Shown here: piece by piece, positions 8,901-16,558 of the stretch
Numbering within the stretch: position 1 is the first letter of the stretch
How the letters are laid out: each line of letters begins with the position of its first letter
Source: Maea johnstoni
Taxonomy: Eukaryota; Annelida; Polychaeta; Spionida; Magelonidae
Assembly: GCA_963942565.1 (NCBI GenBank)
Contig: OZ012688.1
Coordinates: forward strand, 23,212,524 to 23,276,523
Length of the DNA: 64,000 bases
Reading direction: 5' to 3'
The notes under the pieces: model-generated
Told to the model about the DNA's origin: nothing
Database searches by the model: none
The model's input: the letters and a program-made list of their open reading frames with translations, nothing else
Program-made: the position numbers and the translations under genes

Positions 8901-11346
8901 TTACGGCTTTAGGGTGGCTATAGTTGTCGTGGGGGAAGAATCTGTTAAGCTGGACCAGCAGGTCAGGTTCGTTGGATTTCAATTTCTCTATCAAATGCTG
9001 AAAATGAAAGAGAAAAGTTTAAGGGACAACAAAAGAGTTTCTGAGCTATGAATTATCAAATTTCTTAAGATGTGATTGTAAGGTAACTGGTTTTGTCCCC
9101 TGAATCATTGTTGAACCAGTGCATTGCCATTGACTGAATGCTGTCTCTCGGCACCGCCTGGGTTTGGATCCTGCTAGGGTGTCATGTGAGAAAGTTGCCT
9201 TGGGTTGGGCAGTGGTTTACTTCCTCTACTGGTACTTACAACTAGCTAGTCACAATTTTAGCCTGTATATGGCACAAAATTAAATTTGAAAACTTGTTTA
9301 AAAGGGATGAAAATGCTTTGATCTTAAATTTTTGCTAACAAAACCTGTGCTATTAAGAAGCTATTTAATAACACTCTGATTCATTTTATCATAAAGCTTT
9401 TACAATCGTAATCTCTATATCAATTAGATAGAAATCATTTGGCCTATGGTTGACTGCCACTTAATGACCAACTTACCATGATTTTGAGGCCAGTGATAAG
9501 CCTAGCATATTCTTCAAAACTGACTGAGTCGAGCTCGTTGAATACTGTCTCGACCAGTTCCAGAGCCACGTCAAACCTGAGCCTGTCCTCCTGCTGGATG
9601 ACCACGGAGTGCAGGCCCGCCATCGCTAGGAGAACGGGCGAACTGCAGGCAGCCAGCCACTCACGCGAAATGCTACTAATCACCTCTATAAAAACCAAAG
9701 GTTATTTAATGAGAAGACATGAGATATAAAAGTATAAAACATTACATGTGGTAAAACATATGACAAAACATAGTATACCATAGTATAAATTGGTCCTTTT
9801 AAAATAAAAATAATTTCATTTCATATGTATAATGTTTAGAGAGGTTTGGATACAGTGGAGGACAGGTACAATGGAATAGGCTGCAAAAATGGAACGAAGG
9901 GAATCAAGAAACAGTAGATTGACTGAAAGCAAATCTTAAGCTTACCCTGATATCTATATCTGCCAGGAAACATGAACTCAACGATGCCTTGACAAGGCCT
10001 TCTAAAAGGTCCAACTGTAAATGATTTTGAAAATCATTTAGCAACTAAGCCAGAATTCTAGTAGTGTGAAGGCATAGGTGCAGCTTTTGTTCTGATCAAG
10101 TTCAACTTTTCTCCTTCAAATATTCTCCATTTATGCTAATAAGGCTGCCTGAAATGTTCTTCAAATATTTTGAGAACTCACGCTATATTCCCAAGATATT
10201 TTACGAGTAGTGTATACACATCCAAGACTTTTCAAGGAATACTGTAAGCATGATGGGGCTAACCTAACCCACTGATGCTTAGCAATTAATCTTGATAGTG
10301 TTCTCTGCATTGTTGATACTTTTGTCAATAAAATTAGAATTGAGAATAATTCACAAAATATTTGAAGGAAAGCTGTTGGTGGTGTTATAATAAACATTTC
10401 TCCTTCAAATAGTCATATATTCAAGCTTTTGCCTGATAGAGATTTGAGCAATGTTGCCAGGCTGCTGCTGTTGGATCCTGCGAGCATGAATGGGTTAACC
10501 CTTATGATGCTGGTGGCAAATTTGGCCAATATAAAATGATGCAAAACATCTGAGAAATGACTGACACCCTAACACATGGGTACTCATTTGAGAGTACTCA
10601 GTGAGCGCTATCCAATGAATACCAACATGACAGGGTTTAGATGGCTGTACACAAATATATTTGTGCCCTAGTGTTTTGGCGAAAGTAGTCTCAGCATTGG
10701 AAGGGTTAAGGTCAAGTACCGTTGTTTTGCGTGTATAAGACACACTTTTTTACATGATTTTTTACCCTCGAATCGGGGGTGCGTCTTATATACAAAGCTA
10801 GAAATCTAGGGTGTTATGCGTCAAGTTCCCAGGCCACACGGAGATTCGGTGGATTACCTGAATTCAACTCTACCTTGACTCATCCAAGCAGGCGTGTTAT
10901 TTCGCCTTATTACAATTACAATGCGGCAAAAACAATGCCTATCTATGTTTGCTGCGGTATTTATGAATTGTAATTGCAGTACCACCCTCCGTTAGCATTC
11001 TTTGATTACGATCTATGTCATGCCTAGGACAATGGGTATCGGGTACTGACGCTGAGTGATGAGCATTGATGTCACATTTCAAGCATTTCGAATTGCGTTT
11101 TACCAGTTTTCTAGTGTTATTCATGAGGAGTTGATCTGCCACAATATTTCCAAGTAGGGGGTGCGCACTATACACAAAGCTAAGGTGTATACATCGTTTT
11201 AAAGGCCTGAACAAGGGGTGCGTCTTATACACGCGAAATTACGGTATAAAGTCACATGTAGGTGGCTTACCATGAAGCAGTCCCTCCATGTGGTTCCAAC
11301 AGGCATACTCCAGCAGCCATTTCTCCACCAAGTCTACATCCTCCAT
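1..11346 (-). CDS. TINF2: TIN2-like shelterin hub protein, six exons, 3' end outside window
   Basis: Six exons, 11271-11346, 9477-9685, 8905-8997, 5325-5537, 1878-2104 and 1-437, all with GT-AG borders and intron phases 1, 0, 0, 0, 2, join into one open frame of at least 418 codons. Residues about 25-240 resemble the TRFH-like N-terminal domain of vertebrate TIN2, which bridges TRF1/TRF2 to TPP1-POT1 at telomeres. Matches recalled from the human protein, in order, are YARLITGLK against ERLCMGLK, LNRFFP against LNHHFP, HPKATK against DPKATK, EYGAEFF against EYGEPFL, and a Leu-Pro-rich end of the helical domain. The region after residue 245 is low-complexity and charged, as in the TIN2 linker. 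No FxLxP TRF-binding motif is visible in the part present; it may lie beyond position 1. Identification is by eye from family motifs. A distant TRFH-fold protein of another kind is the main alternative. Confidence 0.78.
621..1697. mobile_element. TA-flanked MITE (family A), copy 1, split by a hAT MITE
   Basis: Ends CCGTAATTTTGCGTGTATAA and its complement (CGCAAAATTATGG) are flanked by TA on both sides. The inside matches the copy at 10719-11244 on the same strand. TA target duplication suggests a Tc1/mariner-type MITE. It lies in intron 5 of the TIN2-like gene and is interrupted at 642-1142. Confidence 0.7.
642..1142. mobile_element. hAT-type non-autonomous element nested in MITE A
   Basis: Inverted ends TAGGGTTGCATAC and GTATGTAACCCTA (12 of 13 paired) and a perfect 8-bp direct duplication TGTATAAG at 634-641 and 1143-1150. 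The ends are rich in GGTACC/ACCGGT words. The 501-bp element holds no coding frame. The duplicated target lies inside MITE A, so this insertion is the younger one. Confidence 0.82.
1735..1860. repeat. CA-rich low-complexity tract
   Basis: Runs of ACACACA, CAGACAG and GTGTGTGT alternate with CATACA words in the proximal part of intron 5. The overlapping ORFs here are repeat artefacts. Confidence 0.7.
1878..2104 (-). CDS. TINF2: TIN2-like gene, exon 5
   Basis: Acceptor TGTTTCAG before 2104, donor GTAAGTC after 1878, ends in phase 2. It codes for residues 198-272: a last helical part (SSFSQALCQRLSL, VERLMKLLQRN, RHLVDLLRSVRQ) and then a Ser/Pro-rich start of the linker (SGSDSGPAHSPS). The base composition is clearly richer in GC than the introns around it. 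The acceptor sits about 30 bp from the edge of the 37-bp minisatellite. Confidence 0.75.
2137..5175. repeat. 37-bp minisatellite, about 79 units, fills intron 4
   Basis: The unit reads roughly CTATTATAGTAGAAAGAGAT then GGTCCAAAACAATACAA. Units vary by single bases (TACAA, TAAAA, TACAG or TACTG endings; GGTCC, GGCCC or GGCCT middles). A block of about 21 units is repeated with an offset of 783 bp (3605-3787 and 4388-4570 translate identically on the minus strand), so part of the array spread by segmental duplication. The last units (5124-5175) are decayed. Confidence 0.92.
5079..5123 (-). other. Decayed duplicate of the exon 5 acceptor region
   Basis: TGATCTCAAACAATAGGAAA here resembles TGATCTGAAACAATAGCACA at 2101-2120, which spans the intron 4/exon 5 border. 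About 26 of 34 bases agree. The copy sits at the opposite edge of the minisatellite and still has AG at the matching place, followed by ATCATCAT and then an early stop. Confidence 0.55.
5325..5537 (-). CDS. TINF2: TIN2-like gene, exon 4
   Basis: A 71-codon exon with acceptor TTTTTTCAG and donor GTAAGGC, both in phase 0. It begins TKK, finishing the PKATK motif, and carries the EYGAEFFLSVKELTLLF helix and DKLPLTTIAQ. This is the part closest to human TIN2 (QEYGEPFLAAMEKLLFEY, then ALPTPQAQ). Confidence 0.8.
5690..5960. repeat. TAA microsatellite
   Basis: Imperfect (TAA)n with interruptions (TGA, AAA) in intron 3. It gives long poly-Ile and poly-Leu frames on both strands that are not genes. 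Confidence 0.9.
6274..6478. mobile_element. TTAA-flanked MITE (family B), copy 1
   Basis: Starts CCCTTATGCTGCTGGTGG, ends CATTGGAAGGG, and is flanked by TTAA at 6270-6273 and 6479-6482. The interior matches 10499-10705 on the same strand. TTAA targets with CCC ends point to a piggyBac-type MITE. Non-coding, intron 3. Confidence 0.7.
6483..7022. other. Intron 3 stretch without recognised features
   Basis: Ordinary AT-rich intron DNA between MITE B and the 46-bp satellite. I see no exon-like frame, structured RNA or terminal repeats. Confidence 0.5.
7023..8772. repeat. 46-bp satellite, about 38 nearly identical units
   Basis: The unit reads CCCATCATAACCCACGAGTG, then AGAATCAGGGTATAAAATTG, then TCAGCT. 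Almost all units are identical apart from a T/C switch (TTGTCAG or TTGCCAG), one ATTACCC, one CCGAGAG and one 3-bp insertion near 7860. Such homogeneity implies recent expansion or gene conversion. Every unit carries TATAAAA. It lies in intron 3, about 130 bp from exon 3. Confidence 0.95.
8905..8997 (-). CDS. TINF2: TIN2-like gene, exon 3
   Basis: A 31-codon exon between acceptor TTTTCAG and donor GTAAGTACT. It contains LVQLNRFFPHDN and ends HPKA, so the conserved PKATK motif is split across the exon 3/4 junction. Too short to be found as an ORF; the frame is fixed by its neighbours. Confidence 0.78.
9070..9240 (+). repeat. tRNA-derived SINE relic
   Basis: GGTTTGGATCC at 9161-9171 resembles a Pol III B box (GGTTCGAATCC). 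It is followed by TGCTAGGGTGTCATGTGAGA and a GGTTGGGCAGTGGTTT segment, typical of tRNA-derived SINE bodies in animals. The A-box side is decayed. It makes up most of the non-exonic content of intron 2 (8998-9476). Confidence 0.45.
9477..9685 (-). CDS. TINF2: TIN2-like gene, exon 2
   Basis: Acceptor ...TTTATAG before 9685 and donor GTAAGT after 9477. It codes for residues 26-95, an all-helical stretch that ends in the family-like motif YARLITGLKIM. The phase-1 join with exon 1 makes a Glu codon, and the exon ends in phase 0. Confidence 0.78.
9686..10267. other. Intron 1, proximal part
   Basis: AT-rich intron DNA with scattered words shared with MITE family C (CTCCTTCAAATATT near 10110, TTCTTCAAATATTTTGAG near 10157). 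No exon or complete element is seen. Confidence 0.4.
10268..10494. mobile_element. TTAA-flanked MITE (family C), copy 1
   Basis: Ends CCCACTGATGCTTAGC and GCATGAATGGG. The right TTAA is shared with MITE B copy 2; the left flank is CTAA, probably a mutated TTAA. The inside has an inverted pair around AAATATTTGAAGGA. It matches 58941-59163. Confidence 0.65.
10499..10705. mobile_element. TTAA-flanked MITE (family B), copy 2
   Basis: Starts CCCTTATGATGCTGGTGG, ends CATTGGAAGGG, with TTAA at 10495-10498 and 10706-10709. It is colinear with 6274-6478 along its whole length. It abuts MITE C copy 1 with only a single TTAA between them. Confidence 0.72.
10719..11244. mobile_element. TA-flanked MITE (family A), copy 2
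   Basis: Ends CCGTTGTTTTGCGTGTATAA and CGCGAAATTACGG, each flanked by TA. It is colinear with 621-1697 once the nested hAT element is removed. It lies just upstream (in gene sense, downstream) of exon 1, in intron 1. Confidence 0.75.
11271..11346 (-). CDS. TINF2: TIN2-like gene, exon 1 (start codon)
   Basis: Codes for MEDVDLVEKWLLEYACWN and on to residue 25, ending CATG before the donor GTAAGC. The ATG at 11346 is chosen because an in-frame TAG lies five codons upstream and the ATG is followed by G. A non-coding 5' exon further upstream cannot be excluded. Confidence 0.72.
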
Positions 11347-12560
11347 ACCTGCTGGCGGCTATACCTGCAATCCTAAACAATCATCCCTTTGTTCTACCTC
11401 TGAAAATACAAAGAGGATGTCGGATGTGACATCATCATTATGACTATTATCATTAGAATCATTATTTTTATCATTATCATCATCATCATCTAAATCAACA
11501 TCTTCATCGTCATCAGAATTATCAATATCAGTCTCTAACAAAACAAGGGTCTGCAGCTTGACGTAATTGCATCATTTGAATTGTAAAGCTCCCTAAGATT
11601 TCTATAGCATGTTTTAGTGACATTTAAAAAAATAAAATATTTTGTTTGGCATAAACCTTTCTACATCTCTTGCACATGGCAAGCTCATCTGGATATAAAC
11701 TACTTTCCATAATAATGATATTGTAAGTAAGCATGAATTGGAAACATATTTAAAGGAGGGCTATCAATTAGTTTCTGATAAACATTGCTCCTTCAAATAA
11801 TTTCTGAAAATTGCTTTTGTTGAAGAGATATCATCAAAAAAGTCAGGTTTTTTTGGATGCTACAGAGTACAGTCATGAATGGGTTACAATTGTGGATGAG
11901 CAAGGTAAAAAAGCACTCTTGAGCTCTGATATGAGCAAATAAAATGAACTTTTTTATATAAGAGAACATGAAAAAAGCATGATAAACTTACAGGCCATCA
12001 ATACATAGATCATCATTGATATTGTTTACAGTGTAGAGGGAAACCCTTTGTTTCTCAAACATGCAGATCTATATATAGAGTCTACAAAGTTATCAGGCTG
12101 ATTGCAGATGGACCAATCAAAAGAGAGGATTTGGGGCTGGTCTGGGCTTGCCCGGCCTGCCGCTCAGTGATGGAGCCTGCATGGACAAAGGGGATTAATA
12201 GATAGGTGGCACTTTCGTATGCAGGAGTGCTCAGCAGCGATTCTTGCAAGCTTCAAAGGCTAGTCTCTGAAATGACATCCATTTTACATGTATAGATGAT
12301 TGTAACTGCAGGCAGTTTCCTAGAGTGGTGAGTAGCAAGCCTCTATGGATCTCAAATGACTTCTCTTATGAATAGGTGTCACAGTGGTATGGTATACATT
12401 TATGTGTCTGTGACAATCCTTACTGCTCCAACCATCTCATGTGACAATCAGGGACATATAGTCTCACCATGTGTTCCTGGAGAAACTGATGCACAGCCTT
12501 TCCCCTCAACCTACTCAGTAGTACTCACAGCTGCTCATCTTCTACTTTACAACCTCAATT
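11347..12560. other. 5' flank of the TIN2-like gene
   Basis: The promoter of the TIN2-like gene should lie here, but I see no TATA box or CpG island that fixes it. Contents: a GAT/ATC-rich tract at about 11436-11530, a decayed MITE C fragment near 11745-11890 (AACATTGCTCCTTCAAATAA and ATGAATGGGTTAC), and otherwise unremarkable DNA. Confidence 0.4.
11436..11530. repeat. ATC/GAT low-complexity tract
   Basis: Repeated ATCATT and ATCATC words. On the minus strand they read as an Asp/Asn-rich frame that I take to be an artefact of the repeat. Confidence 0.6.
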
Positions 12561-12565
12561 AGGGT

Positions 12566-13035
12566 AATTAATACCAGATTGTGCAATTCTGGTACTACTA
12601 GAATTGTTTATCACATGTAGCAACTTTAGAACGTAGCAGAATTGTGCAATACCGGTATGTACCAGAATTCTCTGACAATTCTGGTACATTTTTTTTATTC
12701 CAGAATTGTTACTACAATTCTGGGAGGTATCAGAATTGTCCATGAATTATTTTCCTGTTAAGTATACTTTGCTGCTAATATTCATTTCTTCCCGAAATAC
12801 CCGATACATTGCAGCAAAGTACTTGACTAGCGGCATCATTCAGCCGTCAGGTAAAAAATTCTCGGACATTTCTGGTACGTCCCAGTATTGCCTGAATTAA
12901 CAATTCTGGCACACTTAAAATAACAGAATTGTTCTGACAATTCTGGCACGTTCTATAATTGTTTGCATGGAACAATTCTGGCTTTTCTGGTGCTTACCAG
13001 AATTGCAAAATTATCTGAATAGTTCTGGTACTATG
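12566..13035. repeat. Cluster of CAATTCTGG / CCAGAATTG words
   Basis: About a dozen copies of AATTCTGG or its complement occur in 470 bp, often as neighbouring opposite pairs (for example TACCAGAATTCTCTGACAAT and on). Spacing is irregular, so it is not a simple tandem repeat. No terminal inverted repeat or target duplication was found. Confidence 0.6.
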
Positions 13036-14187
13036 CCTACGAAAATTGAGGTACAAGATGACCTCACAGCGTATCTATACATCATGATCTACACTAGACA
13101 ATCAACAGTCCAAGATTAATGCAACACACCTGGCCGTGACTGATATCATCAGTTCACAGTTGTCATTCACTAAAACAACTGAAATAAGCAACCGTAGTTA
13201 TCCACCCACCCAGAAATGAGATATCACCATGACTCGATCTATGGTTCTCCTTTGACATTGCATCGCTGCCCATGTTAATTTTACCAGTATGGCATTGACC
13301 AGAGCTTAGATGAAGAAAAGAATGGATATGTAGCGAGAGACCAATTACTATATGAGCTATAGGGAAGGGCCTTTTTAAGTTCAAAATGTTTGTATGAACA
13401 CCCACAGAAAATGGCTGTATATATGTGGTATCATTTAAAAGAGGAGGTCTTAGAGATTTGTTTTGGCTAACTCTTGCGGGGTTTCTTCACTTAATTGTGG
13501 CATTATCACATGATGTTTGTGGTTGGTAAATAAAATATTTCCTCTTCACTTAGATGAAGAAAAGAATTACTATTTGAGCTATAGTGAAGGGCTGGACTGA
13601 TACCAGAAGTCACTGATCTGGCATCAGCATGGGGTCACGAGGGAACAAGGACCAATAAAGACTCTGGTATCATTTACATTACAGAGAAACCTGATCGCCA
13701 GCATCAACTGAGCATGCGCAGTGCACAAATTTTGGGCTTTTAGTTGACAGTGGTTGAGGCTAGCCTGGTCAGGGTGACCGGCTGGTTTCATATCCACTTG
13801 TTTTTTTTTTATCTATCTAAGACCATAGTCAGAGACGAATATGACGGTCCTGTAGTATGAGTTTTGGATGTCCCTGCTATTACCACTTCAATATATGCTC
13901 CACCGATTTCCCCCTGCTAATCTTGAATGTAGTTTGATAATACCATAGATAAGATCCTTAATGCAGACTCTAGTAACTCATTATATCAAACCACTTACCT
14001 ATGAGACTGATACATGAGGCACAACAACCGAGGCAGGATTCGGAGGAGAAACGAGGCGGGTATTCCCTGGTCGTGACGTCATTATGACGTGAAGGAATCC
14101 CCGCTCCTAGGATTCCCTCCTCGTGACCAAGCGAGGGTATTTCCCCCCAAGTCAAATACTGCACTCAGGCTGTTGGTGCTGTCGTGA
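13036..14187. other. Intergenic stretch, nothing recognised
   Basis: No exon-like frame with family motifs. A GATGAAGAAAAGAAT word occurs twice (about 13310 and 13553) with a related context (TATATGAGCTATAGGGAAGG and TATTTGAGCTATAGTGAAGG), suggesting a short old duplication. Confidence 0.35.
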
Positions 14188-14336
14188 AACTATAAACGTG
14201 GACCACCAATTAGGTTCAAATGGCCACGCTCAGCACTCAGAGAATCTGGTATCTATCGATGTTTGAGTCCTCAGTCGCAAACCGGTGCGACATTTCGAGA
14301 ATGCTAGGTTAACGACACTGTCACAGAGTGGGTAGA
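14188..14336 (+). repeat. Dispersed repeat E, 150-bp fragment
   Basis: ATAAACGTGGACCACCAATT through GCATACCGGTGCGACATTTC-like sequence matches 36911-37040 and, more weakly, 58048-58200. The fragment ends where foldback element D begins. Confidence 0.65.
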
Positions 14337-14655
14337 CTATGGAACGCCATGTGACCAAATATTCAACATTTAGAATGTACTATGCAACCTGAGTGATTAC
14401 GCATCAACCTGCATGCAACACGCACCAACATGGCGAATACGCACCAACATGGCAAATACGCACCAACCTGCCTGCGAATACGCACCAACATGGCAAATAC
14501 GCTCCAACATGCATTCGTCAATATCATTTGGCCAGATATAGAAGAATGCAAGTTGGTGCGTATATGCGTGTGCATGTTGATGCGTATTTGCTGTTCACTT
14601 CCGTCGCATTTTAAGGGGAGAACCTATGGTGAAGGGGAAACTTCTTGCCATGTTA
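14337..14655 (+). mobile_element. Foldback MITE (family D), copy 1
   Basis: Starts CTATGGAACGCCAT and contains several ACGCACCAACATGGC units followed by their complements (GTTGGTGCGT), so that it can fold back. It is colinear with the complement of 22135-22444. Short ORFs here are repeat-derived. Confidence 0.65.
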
Positions 14656-14689
14656 TCCATACAAGGATGGAATCTGTGTTTAATGGACG

Positions 14690-15200
14690 TACGGGAATTT
14701 AGGTATTTGGACCATCGGACATGAACAGAGAGTCATGAATACATTTAAGCACAAATCTGAAGAAATTTAGGGAATTGAAAAAAACGAATAACATAAATAA
14801 TAGGGGATAAGAGGGGCACATATGACCAAAAATAACGCCTTCTAGGTCTATTACTTTGAGCATCGGACTTGAGGAGAGAGTGATAAATATATATAATCAC
14901 AAATCTGAAGAAATTAAGGGTATTATAGTCTGTCTGACTTGGTTGGCCTAACAGCTTTTTCCTCTTTTTTCCCACAAAATTTCGTTTTTGCTATTCAAAC
15001 TTGGCAAACCTCTTAGTAGCACTACCGCGTGTATGTATGAACATACTTTTTGTCTTAACTCTACAAAATGTTGATTTTGGGGCTTGTATAGCCAAAAATA
15101 ACGCCTTCTTTTATAGGCCTAGGAAATAAAATAAAATAACAAAGAAAGAGAATACAAATGAAAGAACGTTATAATATATTCATATTTAATCAATTTCAAT
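14690..15200. other. Non-coding stretch with short internal repeats
   Basis: ATCGGACATGAACAGAGAGT near 14712 and ATCGGACTTGAGGAGAGAGT near 14863 head two related segments, each followed by ACAAATCTGAAGAAAT. CCAAAAATAACGCCTTCT occurs at about 14825 and 15090. No gene is seen. Confidence 0.4.
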
Positions 15201-15210
15201 TTTCAATATT

Positions 15211-15450
15211 TCAATCAGCATGCTGTCGAGGTGCGTTTAACATTGTTAGGCATTTGATGTGACGAAAAAGCATGCACAATGTGGGGTGCTCCAGGATAAA
15301 ATTTAAAACTGTGCAGCATTGCTCCAGTTCACATAGAAGGTATTCAGCACGGTTTAAATCATATGTATCCTTGATTTCCACAAAATTGTGTGCTATAAGT
15401 GGGAGAGACTGTAAAATAAAAATATGCTCTTCTGTCTCATCCATGGCCAA
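15211..15450 (-). CDS. Possible terminal exon of an unrecognised gene
   Basis: A minus-strand frame of 79 codons that reads like real protein (LPLIAHNFVEIKDTYDLNRA, then CELEQCCTVLNFILEH) and ends at TGA, followed by AT-rich sequence. An acceptor-like ATTTTATTTTACAG precedes codon 14, so the exon may begin near 15411 rather than at the ATG. I do not recognise the family. The ISL2EU-like element begins 80 bp upstream, so any earlier exon would lie beyond it. Confidence 0.3.
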   Translation of the reverse strand: MAMDETEEHIFILQSLPLIAHNFVEIKDTYDLNRAEYLLCELEQCCTVLNFILEHPTLCMLFRHIKCLTMLNAPRQHAD

Positions 15451-16037
15451 AGCAATGTGAGATACTAGGCAAGTGCTTGAAAGCTATAGGGCAGATGGCA
15501 AACTAGCCAGCTGTGACGTCACTCAGGCGATGATGTCATCGTCTCTAGGGCTCGGTGGGACAGTACTCATGGTTGTTATATGCATGAGCACTAGTGGGAG
15601 TTGGGAGAAGGGATCAAAGAACATGGCACAAACACCCTATTATTCCCTTATGAGCATATATTACTATAGTCAAGTGCTTTGTCGAAGTGTTTATGACTTG
15701 ATAACCCTTGGTTTACCAAGAAACAGGAAGTTTGAGAGCATTTCAAATACTATAAAATTTAGATTTGCACGTCTTAAATTCCCCTACAGATAGGCATCTA
15801 TTATGAAAGAACTTCATGAACACAGCATTCTCTTCTTCATTGTTCAGGTTCTGAATGAATTTTGGTGAGATTTATGATTTGTTTGACCCTATTGGATTAG
15901 AAGATAGGAAGTTTCAAACCATGTTAGGTGTAGTTGATTACTTCTTGACACTGACCTGTTACTGATCACACTGGCTTTAGAGTTCCCTTAGATCATGTAT
16001 TCTCAACTATCAACTTAAGAGACAGAGAGCAAGTAAA

Positions 16038-16459
16038 ATGGATAAATCAACATTTCCTGATGTGAAGCTTACAGTGACTGATGTTCCTGGGGCTCAGCTA
16101 GTTTATGAATCAATTGAAAGACATTCAAAACTTCAGCTTAAGAGATGGTTGGAGTGTAGAGGTTTGCCCAGGTCTGGTCTAAAACAGGAACTTGTTGACA
16201 GGTAGGGTACCCATACTTAACTACTTTTTTCACACAAACATAAATGTGTGTATGTGTGTGTGTATTAATATATATATATAGAAAAGTAAAAATAAAATAT
16301 ATCAGAAAAGTTGCCTTAATATGCTTAATCTTTTATAGTGCCAATGATAACATATCTAGATATATCAAAATGACCTTAAAAGCTTTGACTCAATTTTTAA
16401 ACCTTGCTGGGTTAAAACCACAAGTAACACACACCCAGACACATGAATATACATATATT

Positions 16460-16558
<99 letters not shown>

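Noticed and set aside
9161-9171. tRNA gene
   Set aside because: Only a B-box-like word is present, with a SINE-like body and no cloverleaf.
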